Assembly: GCF_024662215.1 (NCBI RefSeq)
Contig: NZ_CP096115.1
Span: 124,001-188,000 of the forward strand
Direction: 5' to 3'
Length of the DNA: 64,000 nt
Origin: Methanoplanus endosymbiosus
GTDB lineage: Archaea; Halobacteriota; Methanomicrobia; Methanomicrobiales; Methanomicrobiaceae
Below are positions 29,101-38,203 of this stretch, piece by piece; positions within the stretch are counted from its first letter, which is position 1, and each line of letters starts with the position of its first letter. Below the pieces are notes generated by a model. It made no database searches. It was not told the DNA's origin and saw only the letters and a list, made by a program, of their open reading frames with translations. A program made the position numbers and the translations under genes.

Positions 29101-29332
29101 AAAATCAGAAATTACTGGGAAAAATCCGGAAATTGAGATTAAGGAGTCTTTTGAGGTTAAATCAAAGCGGAGAATAATCTTAGGAAATAATATTAATGAA
29201 GAAAGGATTGAGAATAATTCAGTTAATTATTCCGGAATAAAAGATAAAAATTCTGTAAATCCACAAAATAATAAGAAAACCGAAAAAATTTCAATTTTTG
29301 CAAAGATAAAAAGAATCTTATTCAGGAAATAA
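23192..29332 (+). CDS. Giant RecQ-family helicase with N-terminal DUF559-like nuclease domain
   Basis: 2046 residues. Around 200-265 is a PD-(D/E)xK-type region resembling DUF559/Vsr nucleases: VDFACEIPY, IVVEIDDATHSG, then DRDLEREGWKVFRFP. Residues ~440-800 form a RecQ helicase: LLPTAAGKSLCYQ (Walker A), VVDEAHCVSEWGHDFRP (DEAH and aromatic loop), MALTGTA, and FYQQAGRAGRDG. The rest, over 1200 residues, is unrecognised, Asn/Ile/Glu-rich and ends in low-complexity sequence with a 58-residue duplicated unit (DNA period 174 bp, about 28520-28870). The gene is AT-rich, has no clear ribosome-binding site, and overlaps the convergent helicase gene by 11 bp. Likely role: foreign-DNA recognition or processing. 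Confidence 0.85.
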   Translation: MMKGISYFNKGCPWLNPYMSAAFSSQAVVNLVNKNSSFSSENIKNLYHYASGFTFSLHIPGDSENINDDLRRLGSVLMKFAHRGTPAPCSIKLEEFLLEEARKEDILDYFVDKYSGEISFTCESIISAKELNNSLKISQIPELLISDEEAEKLFQEYLDLCTEPERYFFNILSKSLLSKNIPLIFLPQRHFDKMGVEGHEEERVDFACEIPYLDSDKWLKIVVEIDDATHSGAIIKKDRARDRDLEREGWKVFRFPTSRRGSWKLNCREITTLINHAIPEPYFEAAEKIRSMDISKRRALDNLTALPMAESKILMAVGHMIYDGKSGEISVMDVQNIGLEPVISSVQEIIDNFRVIHSIDKDIKITLCKNNAIIPDIKYYRYPSVDIWSEINKKDSVVISPATISSDYIQPNLRASIVPLKSRCADNEDFDKSLLFFLNNIFRKKDFRPKQIEIIKRALKLKPVVALLPTAAGKSLCYQMTGILQPGVVVIIDPLRSLMIDQVNSLEFMGLHRCMPFMSGAGNIDTSDREIREKGYENFEKGFYDFIFSAPERLQMPDFIHLINRNMSNISYCVVDEAHCVSEWGHDFRPAYMNVWRRMGEGSDFKPVFMALTGTASQNVLFDIKHILKISDIDSVIRPESFERKELEYYIHETSPDKRIDTIKDIFKECISECGVHNSHPCGLVFTSFTNGELGVRALSEPLKELTQEKINVFSGGCPKWSDKNTWDKCKFELQKKFKEKKENIIVCTHSFGMGIDRPDIRFTIHSLLPRSIEDFYQQAGRAGRDGNKSKCHIIFVDNIPGLADKLMDIEHYSYDDIKKAYRNINSSDSSNSDIIRNLWFWSNNFPGKTFEMHFAEEFLLKEIVKIIDVNSNFSKVIKIPYLNRQDYEEYFKIYGITLDVESQIEKVLYRYFISGIIEDYEKDYTAKNFKVTLGYAKPEEMYDKLKQHFLDHISEKEMDFYFPKAKKTDWYNAALDCVNAHVEYYYDIIEKRRRRSIGNMLKVVRTGLEEGTDKFSSEILNYLEKSKYTEPVEKIARYFDTATAIDILISIRDVQIQNDDLYLLLWACRKELEEFPNNSYLLIIAGICQTITGDAKGGKIEISNGLATLDNFEKDKMISDRILEILNEIPAIALCLNSTEEKEQSNLIKLESGTESPENREIISGINNYKYSNDMMNSQKLLQTYPDGENVITDNIINASNENLFENCDDLKSIEKLLLEEIKEVKLIGQIPFTDNDYDKLCDLISNNLSNKDHNTFKENILKYRASVCFYLVWNGIYNYDDGKYWEPVFSDIYGFSIQKETDLGELFLRFINDNDLLTVNLNYSKKYLTQILFHGLIPEKMIGEYYDKIISDLYYNELINPLDKNEIAHWLEENRIIQKSLDDLDEFKGLKKETKSCLKGLIPEDKIEDINFRLKEIENQIEIKSDVIKSLRDVEEYNNITSGFFREKEFNEYAWKYQIRKKIEELNSSKQSIESELNVYADTEHDKIRSDYYNSVLQEINNYISSNPEKYNKYFKNLCLKLEEDDFREKYDIPSDFIESLNKIYDKFYSGSEPLPTNKINYSKEEFTDVSDPIEKEEINSEIIDLPVYEFEEGFELPDNEFLDFTLNHIYAFDNIMGINNNDLISCDDKDEFEKYSFIKSNISDNYSTEDLDDVKLIQEDNQIIEVNGDSKLQSEEIREEIDAGGKNTVQAKFSVIDELSPNNSIIEDNELLNNYIDVSLENSGIYNSDTANPLATEDIVSEINDSVILGNEEEMSYGMSSAESENKINPEKQANDIFADIIPDLPINVTPTTDNSKQIVNFDKAISETRNLSSVNIHANKKTEANTISEESVNDILADKSSESLDIVPTTGNSKQIDNFDKAISEIKNLSSVNTNINDHNLRSDKTSIENNKLSVFPKDELALNTNDDYKCKSPDLNSENVNIDKTNTKSNELLSKYSKDYKLKDKIQNNHPEKPIISKIIPDVPEKSEITGKNPEIEIKESFEVKSKRRIILGNNINEERIENNSVNYSGIKDKNSVNPQNNKKTEKISIFAKIKRILFRK

Positions 29333-32300
29333 ATTCAGGAAATATTTCTTCAAAGAAATCGACAACTTTTTTCCGGTCTAACTGTTCATGGCAGAATTGA
29401 TTTGAATATGTTCTCAGACATCCATAACAACTTGCCTCACCTTTAATTCCACCACAGGAACAGTTTTTAACATTATTATAAGATGCTCTGATTATTGCTT
29501 TTAATGTTTCTTTATCACTTATGGCCCGTCTTACATGTCCGGCTCCTCCGGGGACGTTATCAAAGATTACTATTGCAGGTTCATCATTTTTACCTCTGAT
29601 TGGGTATAGTGTTCCATCAATATCATCACGTGAAATATCAAGTTCACTGCATAATCCTTCAATCAGCCCGTACAATAAGGATTTCCACATCTCATTATCA
29701 TATGATGAATATCCCCGAAAGTCCAGAATCAGAATGTCAGTCAGGAATTCATGTCCAAGAGACAGCTCACGTCTTGGTTTACCTTTACAGATATTACCAT
29801 ATGAATTTTTGTGGGTTTTAGGCCATTTTCCATTTTCATCTATTATAGTATAACCACACCATGGACATACTAAAAATCCCTTTGAGCCTGCATTGTTGAT
29901 TACTGCAAGTTGTCCCTGAGTGGCACTCTCAGCAAATAAATTTATTCCGGATTTCCCGGTCAATTTAATATTTCTTTCCGGTTTGCTCTCACCGGAATAA
30001 TAAATTCTTGATGAATAAGTCTTTTTAGGTCTTTTGTAAATATTTCTGTTTGGGGCCTTGTTTTCTGAAACAAATCCATATTGTGGTTTTAAAAATTGTT
30101 TACACTTTTTTGCACTCCTAAGGTCCTGTTTACATGACTCACAGAAATCTAAACATTTTCCAGTACCATGAAGGACCCTGTGATATCGATGGCAATTGTC
30201 ACAGATCGCATAGTCATAGATTAACCATTCTTTCTTGGGATTTTTCTTGATATAACGGCTTTCCCATATATAACCTCCGGCTACAATCTGACTTCCCGGA
30301 GCATATTCAGATATTGCAATTCTTAAATCTCTCTGGAGTTCAAATTTTTTTGCGGTCTCATATTCCAATGGTAATTTTAATTCAACAACATCAACAGGAA
30401 AACCATATTTTGGGAGAATATTATTTGTCGATAAATAACTGATAATTTGCTGTTTTAACAAAGTATTTTTTAGTCTTAACAGATAATCTGCAGATTTTTG
30501 ATTATTTGTTCTTTCACTGTGTAAATTATCAATATCCTTAATATCTGATTCAATAATATTTTTCGCACGGGTGATTAAACCTTCAAATTCACAATTCTCT
30601 CCATTTGAGTACAGATCATCAATGAAATTCCATTTTTCTATTCCGGTTATCTCATGCAGACCTTCGGGAACTATCCTTCTAAGGCTTTGCTCAAGCATTT
30701 CAGGCCTGTTTACTAAAAACTTCCTAAATTTTTCAGGGATGTCATTATCAATAAAAAATGTTTTTACATCACTAAAATAATTGGGATTATATTTCCAGAA
30801 TTCAGCAAGTGCAGTTGAATAAATATGCCTTTTTACGATTTTTTCATTATGAATTTCACACAATGGCGGACTTATTATTCCTTTTACAAAAGGCATTGGA
30901 TCACGGAAATAAGTTAGATCGTGTGATCTTCTCTGGCAGAAAGTTGTTACAAAAGCATTTGAATTTAATCTTCTTCCGGCACGCCCTGCTCTTTGAATAT
31001 AATTTGCAGACGAAGGAGGCATATTTCTCATAAAGACTGATTCCAGTTCTCCGACATCAACCCCAAGTTCAAAAGTTGTTGAACAGCTAAGAATATTTAT
31101 GTCCCCTTGGATGAATTTCTGCTGAATATTACTTGCTTCATCATTGTTTAACTGAGCTGTATGCTCTGAAGCTTTCATTGGAATTGTATCCCATTCTTCA
31201 TAGAGAAGCCTGTAATGGTTATCAGAGAATAATTGAGAGGGATTAACAGGAATTAATTTACCATTACATCGATATTGAGGACATACTGATCTCAGATTAG
31301 TAAGTGTTAATGTATGGCATTCATCACAATAGTACCATTTAAGATCATCTTCAGAATAATTCGTCCTGATGATCCATTTATCAGGTTTCATCAGGTATGC
31401 AGGGATATTTTGGCCTGCATCAGCAAGGATGAAATAATCACTAAAAACATGATTTGTGACTATATTTTTCCAGATATTATTTAATAATTCAACGCAGTCA
31501 TTTTTTGATATTTTAGGGTTGATTTTCTTAACTAATCTGATCAGGAAATCCAGTCTTCTGTTGGAATACTTTTCTTTTGGTATCCATGAATTTATATGCT
31601 GATAACGATCTGATTCAAATTGTCTGAAATAAAACTGGTAATTTTTTGGCCTGAAAAATTCGTCCTCAGGATCAATTCCATCGGGATATTTGATTGCTCC
31701 AATTGATCTGAAATTTTCAAATAAAATACTGACTAATGACCACACCTCATCTTCAGATAAATTCCATGGCTCTCTTAACAAAGGGGGAGGTGCAACCCAG
31801 TTTTCAGGTTTTATAAGTGTGAAAGAACAAATACCAAGATCTTCAAGATTACCCATGTTTCCTGAAAAACTGAACTCATAAAACAGCCATTTTTTAATTA
31901 AATTTATCTTCTCCTGTCTTGCAAGATTAGAATTTCCCGTTTCGTCAAATTTAAAATTTAATTGATTTATTTTCGCAAGCAAAGGATCTATTAAATCAGT
32001 AATCCTCCACTGATTTTTATAAATTAGTTTAAAATTTTCTTTTAAAACTGAAACAATTAAAGATCTTCTAAGTATTTTATTATAGGTCTGATTAAGATAT
32101 GGAGCAAAGAAAGCTGCATCCTGTCTGCTGTCTGAGAATATCAGCAGATTTCTCTTGTATTTTGAAACGGTTTCTTTTTTGCTGAATGACCAGTCACCAT
32201 CTTCGGTATCATATGTGTCGTTGTTTACCGGGATTTCAGGCAGTTTCTGATATATAGCAGATGCAATAACACCCGGAACAGCGTCTCTTCCGGTTAAAAA

Positions 32301-34172
32301 TCTTCCAACCACAGAATCTGCGGGATTCAGCTTTAAGCATACGGGACATTTGTGCAGCTTACCCTCTTTGCCATTTATTTTATAAAGTGAAATTAGATAT
32401 TCATTGCCGCAATTACAGATATTCACTTTTATCGAGGCCTTATTTATTGCACCGCATTTGCCACATAGCTTATATTTCTCTCTCTTCTGCTGAAGATTTT
32501 TATTTAGTAATATCTCATCTTCTTCATCATTATCTTCATTGGTAATCTCCTTATTGATAAGGAAATATTCAACTTTGTTATCATCTTCAGAAAATGGATT
32601 TATTGACTGTTCCAGAACATACCTAAAATCATTTTCTTTTTTAATTTTACCAATAAGATAAGGAGAACCGCAGTATCTGCAAACTCCAAGTTCAAAAACA
32701 GGATAGTTACAATTATTTTTCTCTATAAAATCAGTTTTTTTAGGTTCAAGTGATATCTTTAATTCTGGCTGAAACTGTATGAATGCACCTTCAACACTTC
32801 TGACAAAAAGATGATATCTTGATGGCAGCAGGGGATCACTTCCTTCCCTTTTTGCTCTGGAAGAAATCTCTACCAGTGCCACGAGATATTCTTTATTTTC
32901 GGCAGAATCTGGGAAATATTTTTCTGCACAGGTTTCAATATCAGCAGGGTTTTCTGATAATTCTTTTTTTATCTTTAAAATCCTTTCATCTCCGGAAAGA
33001 ACAGTATAAAGGAAAGAGTCTGTGTTATTGGATTTGCTTTTACTTCTTTTGATTATATTTTCCGGAATTCCATGTTTGATTCCTGAATCTGATAATTGTT
33101 CAATGATGTTTTCGTCTTCAGAATCAAGAATATTTTTCCATATCACGTATAAATCTTCATTTGGAAAACCCCAGGTATTATCAAAAAAGGTCTCTCTCCT
33201 TTCTGCACTGATGATATCTTCTTCAGTGAATTCTTCACCAAACAAATTTGATGCAAATTCGGCTACTTTCCCATAATCCTCTTTTCCGCCGCCTAATGTT
33301 GCACTTGTTGCAATGCATTGAATTTTGCCTTTTTCACTTTGAACTACCCGTTCTTTAACTCTTCTAAGAAGCATTGCAATTTCAATACCCTTTGCTCCGT
33401 TATATGTATGGGCTTCGTCAAGGACAATAAATTTCCAGTTTTCAGAGTTGTCACCATCAAAAAAGACATTATCTTTTGGCCTTAAAAGAAGGTATTCCAG
33501 CATTGCATAATTTGTCAGAAGAATATGAGGAGGATTTTCCCTCATCTCTTCTCTTGAAATCAATTCATTCTCAATTGGATTGTGACCATAAAGGTCATGG
33601 TAATTTTGTAATGCGTCCGATCTTCTTTCTTTTGTTTCACCAGTATATCTGCCAAATGTAATCTCCGGATTATTTTTGAGAAGTTTTCTCATCCTTTTTA
33701 ACTGGTCATTAACCAGAGCATTCATTGGATACAGGATTAGTGCACGAACACCCGGAGATAATTTATTCTGCTCTTTCTCTCTAAAAAGTTTATTTAATAT
33801 TGTGAGCATAAAAATTTCGGTCTTACCACTTCCGGTTCCGGTTGCAACAACAATATTTCTTTTATCATTAATTGATCTCAGAAGTGCTTTTTCCTGATGG
33901 AGATATAAATTTCTGGCAGCCGGAATTTCATCCTGATTTAAATTCATGAGAGATTTTGGGAAATTATCTTCTTTAACTAACTCCTGAATACTTCTTCCAT
34001 TTTTAAAGGGCGGCGTTATTTCAAGTATAGGGCCTTTAATTAAATCTTTATTCCCCAGTTCTTCCCAAAATTTATTTCTGATGTCAGAATCACTTATCTG
34101 GAAAGTAGTTTTTAGATAGTTGATATATCTTTTTGAAATTTCTGAGTTAATTATTAAAGGATTTTGAGACAT
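29322..34172 (-). CDS. DUF1998-type DEAD/DEAH helicase (DruE/MrfA-like)
   Basis: A 1616-residue superfamily 2 helicase: Walker A GTGSGKT (112-118), DEAH (252-255) in VLDEAHTYNG, SATLGG, and the motif VI segment QRAGRAGRR. Many zinc-ribbon pairs follow (CRYCG, CGKCG, CPVC, CDECH, CDNCH, CPWCG). The C-terminus has the DUF1998 pattern FDNVPGGAGHVRRA then CSCGG...SCYGCLRTYSNQ..H..LDR. Size and domains match DruE of Druantia and related MrfA helicases. It is downstream of a 1225-residue gene by 15 bp, a two-gene layout like Druantia type III (druH-druE). The assignment is by architecture only. Confidence 0.8.
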   Translation of the reverse strand: MSQNPLIINSEISKRYINYLKTTFQISDSDIRNKFWEELGNKDLIKGPILEITPPFKNGRSIQELVKEDNFPKSLMNLNQDEIPAARNLYLHQEKALLRSINDKRNIVVATGTGSGKTEIFMLTILNKLFREKEQNKLSPGVRALILYPMNALVNDQLKRMRKLLKNNPEITFGRYTGETKERRSDALQNYHDLYGHNPIENELISREEMRENPPHILLTNYAMLEYLLLRPKDNVFFDGDNSENWKFIVLDEAHTYNGAKGIEIAMLLRRVKERVVQSEKGKIQCIATSATLGGGKEDYGKVAEFASNLFGEEFTEEDIISAERRETFFDNTWGFPNEDLYVIWKNILDSEDENIIEQLSDSGIKHGIPENIIKRSKSKSNNTDSFLYTVLSGDERILKIKKELSENPADIETCAEKYFPDSAENKEYLVALVEISSRAKREGSDPLLPSRYHLFVRSVEGAFIQFQPELKISLEPKKTDFIEKNNCNYPVFELGVCRYCGSPYLIGKIKKENDFRYVLEQSINPFSEDDNKVEYFLINKEITNEDNDEEDEILLNKNLQQKREKYKLCGKCGAINKASIKVNICNCGNEYLISLYKINGKEGKLHKCPVCLKLNPADSVVGRFLTGRDAVPGVIASAIYQKLPEIPVNNDTYDTEDGDWSFSKKETVSKYKRNLLIFSDSRQDAAFFAPYLNQTYNKILRRSLIVSVLKENFKLIYKNQWRITDLIDPLLAKINQLNFKFDETGNSNLARQEKINLIKKWLFYEFSFSGNMGNLEDLGICSFTLIKPENWVAPPPLLREPWNLSEDEVWSLVSILFENFRSIGAIKYPDGIDPEDEFFRPKNYQFYFRQFESDRYQHINSWIPKEKYSNRRLDFLIRLVKKINPKISKNDCVELLNNIWKNIVTNHVFSDYFILADAGQNIPAYLMKPDKWIIRTNYSEDDLKWYYCDECHTLTLTNLRSVCPQYRCNGKLIPVNPSQLFSDNHYRLLYEEWDTIPMKASEHTAQLNNDEASNIQQKFIQGDINILSCSTTFELGVDVGELESVFMRNMPPSSANYIQRAGRAGRRLNSNAFVTTFCQRRSHDLTYFRDPMPFVKGIISPPLCEIHNEKIVKRHIYSTALAEFWKYNPNYFSDVKTFFIDNDIPEKFRKFLVNRPEMLEQSLRRIVPEGLHEITGIEKWNFIDDLYSNGENCEFEGLITRAKNIIESDIKDIDNLHSERTNNQKSADYLLRLKNTLLKQQIISYLSTNNILPKYGFPVDVVELKLPLEYETAKKFELQRDLRIAISEYAPGSQIVAGGYIWESRYIKKNPKKEWLIYDYAICDNCHRYHRVLHGTGKCLDFCESCKQDLRSAKKCKQFLKPQYGFVSENKAPNRNIYKRPKKTYSSRIYYSGESKPERNIKLTGKSGINLFAESATQGQLAVINNAGSKGFLVCPWCGYTIIDENGKWPKTHKNSYGNICKGKPRRELSLGHEFLTDILILDFRGYSSYDNEMWKSLLYGLIEGLCSELDISRDDIDGTLYPIRGKNDEPAIVIFDNVPGGAGHVRRAISDKETLKAIIRASYNNVKNCSCGGIKGEASCYGCLRTYSNQFCHEQLDRKKVVDFFEEIFPEFIS

Positions 34173-34187
34173 ATGTTATTCTCCGGA

Positions 34188-37100
34188 TTATAGTCTGCTG
34201 TAAAGTTCTTTAAAAGACGTATGAAGTTTTTTTCTCTCTTCTTCATCAAGATTATTACAGTTTTCAATAGATCTGGCCACAGTTTCTTTTTTACTGGAAA
34301 TAATTTTTCTCTGGGTATTATCATTATTGCTTAACATGAGGATCGTTATATTAAAAATTTTAATGTATTCTGCACCTGACAAATACTCATTTAATGGTAG
34401 GATATTGACAAACATCAATTGTGTAGCATATGTTTTATCCATATTTCCAAACGTGCTGTTATTAAATATCAGTGCCAATATATCCAGTGCATCACTAAAT
34501 TTATGTGTATAAATTAATCTGTTCTGGATTTTTTGTTTCCATAGGCCCCTAATTTCCGGATTTAACTTTTCAATTCCACGATACTCTTCTATTGCTTCCA
34601 AATATTTTCCATTTTCTAAGAGAATATCTGCTTCTTCTAATATCTCCTTTCCCTCAAGTTTAAATGTTCTCTGGAAGACATTTATTTGTTGTTCACCTGG
34701 AAATATTTGTTGTTCACCTGGAAATTTTGGGATTTGTGGCTGCCATTCATCAAAGACTGCAATAAATTGTATATAATATATTCCCTGGGTAAACCGGGAT
34801 TTATTTATCCTGAATTCTGTCTCTTTTTCATCTTTAGAAATAATCTTATGTTCAATAACTTGTGGTTTCGTTTCATTAATTCCGGCTTTCCAGATAATTA
34901 TATTTTTTTCAGGAACATCATATTTCTCCTCCCATTTCAATGAGATTATTCTTTCACTGGAGTTTTCAGAAACATCCCAGTCTAAATTTTTAACTTCCCA
35001 CCTGTTTAAATTAAATAAATTTATTTCATTAGTGATATGGCCTTTATTTTTCAGATAGCTAAATTTAATTAAACTTTCTGTAACTAAATTTATTTTATAT
35101 AAATATTTAAAAATATTAAATGGTATTTTTCCTTCATTTGGGTTAGAAGGAATAACTTCATTTATTGGGTCAATTACCAGATATCCTGGATTTTCATCTA
35201 AATGTGATGGAAATAATGATAATATCTTATGATCTCCAATACTATAGAATTCCTCTTCAGAAATCTCTTTAAATGAAGTATATTTAGGTCCAATGTATGA
35301 ATTATCCGGGTTTTCAAATCTCCATGAGAGAATAGGTATCTCTATGGATAAATCTCCTGCATAATCATTAAATTTAATTTTACCAGATATAAAATCCCTC
35401 ACTGGGAAAATTATGTTTAAATGTTCCTTGTTAATGTAATTTACAGAAACAGAATCATCAAATTCTAATTTTAGGTCCGGCATTGAGACTATATCAATTT
35501 TTACAACATCATCAGGATTCTTAGAAAAGTATTCCAATTGATCATATTTCATATCGAAAGATGGAACAAAGGTAAATTCAAATCTTTGGTCTGTTCTGCA
35601 TTTTTTATTTCTTATTCTGATAATATATGCTGAAACTGAATTTTTGCAGATAAACACTTCGTTGGAGAGATCTATGTTTATTTCTCCGTTTAGAGGTAAA
35701 TTATATTGATTATCTGTAAAATACTGCTTTAAATTAATAATTTTTGCATTTTCGATTTTGGTATTTCCTGATGGATGGATTGAAATTACTGTTTCGTAAA
35801 GTAAGTTTAAATCTTTATATTTTATACTGACTTTTGGAAGTGTTTTTATTATAACCGGTTTACCATTTATTAAAATACTGGATAATTGTTCATAACCATG
35901 AAGATCAACAACTAAATCTTTTTCTGATGTTTCCCCTGTTAATTCAGAACCTATTTCAACTTTAAAATCATCAAAATCAACCAGATGATAAGTATAACCG
36001 GTCCACTCTCCATAATATTTACCCTGTTCGATTATTGCCTCTTCAGGTTTAATTTCAATTTTATTTTTTGAAAGAATATAATTCAATCCACTTTTAACTT
36101 TGGATTTAACAAGTTTTAAATTGTCATAACTAAAGGCTGCATATCCATTTTTAAGAAATATTATTCTGAATTGTTTTATACATTGTTTTCCAGCCAGCAT
36201 TTCAATTGAATAGTTCTCAGATGGTCTGTTTAGGATAATCTGGACTTCATCTGTTTTAGATACGTCATCATATTCATATATGGGTGATTTTTTTTCACAT
36301 AAAAATCCACGATTATCATATACTAAAAACTGAATATAATCAGAGTCTGATTCTGTATTAAATATTTGTTGGGGAATTAATAATCTGATATCCCCATGTA
36401 TCTTATTGTAAATAACTGTAGGGTTATTGTTCCTGGTTATTTTTCCATCTTCCCTGTTACTTTTTCCTTCTTTTTGGTCAATCCATTTTTCATACCCTTT
36501 TATGAACTGGGTAGGCAATATTCCATAATTATTAGATAATCCTACACTATTGTTTTTATTCGCCAAAAGAGAGAGGGAACTATATAATATTTCTTCTGCA
36601 AGTTCACCTGAATAAGTTAAAAATCTTTTAACCGGTTCATTGGTATAGGCAAAAGGTTTTGATTTAAAGTTTAACAATGATTCAATTTGTTTAATATCTT
36701 CATTTATTTCTTTAATTAATTCTAAATTATCTTTATTTATCTCTTCAGAGTTCTGATTATTTCTTAATTTATTATTCAGAGTTTTATTTTCTTTTGAAAG
36801 CTTATCAATTTCAGATTTAAAATTTAAAATCTGATCAATATTTTTTATCTTCTCTTCAGTTTCAGTTCCGGAAATGTTATATTTTTCTGGAATATCAGCA
36901 AGATTATTATAATCCTCATCCAGAAATCTATTATATAGCTCTATTTCTGCATTTAAACAGTTTAATTCTTTATTCTTCTCTGAAAGATATGCATATTTTA
37001 TTGCAATATTTTCATTTATATTTGCAAAAAGATTATCTGGTGGATTGAATAGATATTCGGGATCTAAGCTTTTGAATTTCGGATTTTCAATTGGAATACT

Positions 37101-37865
37101 TATTATATCCTCTGTTCTGGATGAAAACAATTCATCTTTTTCTGATTTTGATGATTCAGTTGTTTTTCTCAGGAGAGATTCAAAATTTTCTCTGTTAAGG
37201 TTCTGTTTTAAATCTGAAGTATAGTATGTCCATAACTTGTAAACTATATCTTTAATTTCAGATGATAATTTATTGTTAATAAATATATTATTCAGTTCAT
37301 CAGGAATTGAAAAATATTTTAATTGATAGGAGCATGAAGTATATTCATAATTTTCGGATAAAATATTTATCTCCGGTTTTAAAAAGGGGTAATTGTAATC
37401 ATATTTTGAACTGCCAAAATCTTTCATCAATTCTGACACAATAAGTTTTCCTGTTTTTTCAACCATTAATTTCCATTCTGCCTGAATCGCTGTGGGAACA
37501 AAATTCGTTCTTAAATTTTTATAAAAATCTTCCTTTTTGTTATTGTCCTGATAATAATAAATAACCGGATTCATATATTCTCTCAAAGCAAGCTTCTGTT
37601 TACTATTACTGTATTTTGTTTCGCCTGGTTTTTGAGGTATAAATTCTTCTTCTGACAGTATTGAATAATAATTTTGAATAAAATAAGCAATCAGGCATGA
37701 AAATGGATATGCTCTCCTATTTGTCTCTAAAATATTAGATCCTTCTCCGGAAAAATCCTGTACGGTATTAATTGCAGATATAATTAATGAAAAGTTATAG
37801 GTTGAAGTAATATTTTCGTACTGAATTGTTTCAATAAAATCGTTATAAACCCCCAATTCTTCCAT
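34188..37865 (-). CDS. Large uncharacterised protein, possible DruH-like partner of the DUF1998 helicase
   Basis: 1225 residues with no domain I recognise. Residues ~290-420 are strongly helical and charged (coiled coil). Much of ~450-1060 has the alternating pattern of beta-sandwich domains. The last ~170 residues (EADILLENGKYLEAIEEYRGIEKLNPE and following) look TPR-like. A 7-residue unit FPGEQQI is repeated in tandem near 34682-34723, from a 21-bp DNA duplication. It is the first gene of a two-gene operon with the helicase. Its size and position are like DruH of Druantia type III, but sequence similarity could not be tested. It is AT-rich like its neighbour. Confidence 0.55.
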   Translation of the reverse strand: MEELGVYNDFIETIQYENITSTYNFSLIISAINTVQDFSGEGSNILETNRRAYPFSCLIAYFIQNYYSILSEEEFIPQKPGETKYSNSKQKLALREYMNPVIYYYQDNNKKEDFYKNLRTNFVPTAIQAEWKLMVEKTGKLIVSELMKDFGSSKYDYNYPFLKPEINILSENYEYTSCSYQLKYFSIPDELNNIFINNKLSSEIKDIVYKLWTYYTSDLKQNLNRENFESLLRKTTESSKSEKDELFSSRTEDIISIPIENPKFKSLDPEYLFNPPDNLFANINENIAIKYAYLSEKNKELNCLNAEIELYNRFLDEDYNNLADIPEKYNISGTETEEKIKNIDQILNFKSEIDKLSKENKTLNNKLRNNQNSEEINKDNLELIKEINEDIKQIESLLNFKSKPFAYTNEPVKRFLTYSGELAEEILYSSLSLLANKNNSVGLSNNYGILPTQFIKGYEKWIDQKEGKSNREDGKITRNNNPTVIYNKIHGDIRLLIPQQIFNTESDSDYIQFLVYDNRGFLCEKKSPIYEYDDVSKTDEVQIILNRPSENYSIEMLAGKQCIKQFRIIFLKNGYAAFSYDNLKLVKSKVKSGLNYILSKNKIEIKPEEAIIEQGKYYGEWTGYTYHLVDFDDFKVEIGSELTGETSEKDLVVDLHGYEQLSSILINGKPVIIKTLPKVSIKYKDLNLLYETVISIHPSGNTKIENAKIINLKQYFTDNQYNLPLNGEINIDLSNEVFICKNSVSAYIIRIRNKKCRTDQRFEFTFVPSFDMKYDQLEYFSKNPDDVVKIDIVSMPDLKLEFDDSVSVNYINKEHLNIIFPVRDFISGKIKFNDYAGDLSIEIPILSWRFENPDNSYIGPKYTSFKEISEEEFYSIGDHKILSLFPSHLDENPGYLVIDPINEVIPSNPNEGKIPFNIFKYLYKINLVTESLIKFSYLKNKGHITNEINLFNLNRWEVKNLDWDVSENSSERIISLKWEEKYDVPEKNIIIWKAGINETKPQVIEHKIISKDEKETEFRINKSRFTQGIYYIQFIAVFDEWQPQIPKFPGEQQIFPGEQQINVFQRTFKLEGKEILEEADILLENGKYLEAIEEYRGIEKLNPEIRGLWKQKIQNRLIYTHKFSDALDILALIFNNSTFGNMDKTYATQLMFVNILPLNEYLSGAEYIKIFNITILMLSNNDNTQRKIISSKKETVARSIENCNNLDEEERKKLHTSFKELYSRL

Positions 37866-38203
37866 AAATTTAATTTACAAGTTATTTTTCCTTAAAGTTT
37901 TTGATTTGTGATCATAACTATTAATTGACGCTAATTAAGGACAATTGATAATTCTGAGAGTATTGAAACTATCTTCTTTTCTTCCAAATGTGACTGGCAT
38001 CAAAATAAATACTGGAGATATTTGGGGTACAATTTCAGAATAAATTCCGTATTTTGAGCTCCAAATGATTTGATTGTGCTGTAAATTGAGCAAAAAATAG
38101 TTCGTAAAATAACCAATTGATAATGGAACTATAAATCCCTGACTAAAAATAGTTCAAAAGAACAATTCCAAAAGATATATGCCGGATAATCACATTTATT
38201 TCA
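37866..38203. promoter_or_regulatory. Divergent promoter region between the two defence operons
   Basis: 338 bp, very AT-rich, between the minus-strand helicase operon and the plus-strand ATPase/helicase operon. It contains a repeated 11-mer AAAAATAGTTC (about 38093 and 38144) and AATTGATAAT twice. GATATATG at about 38175-38182 is about 25-30 bp before the ATG at 38204 and could be a TATA box. No gene was seen. Confidence 0.45.
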
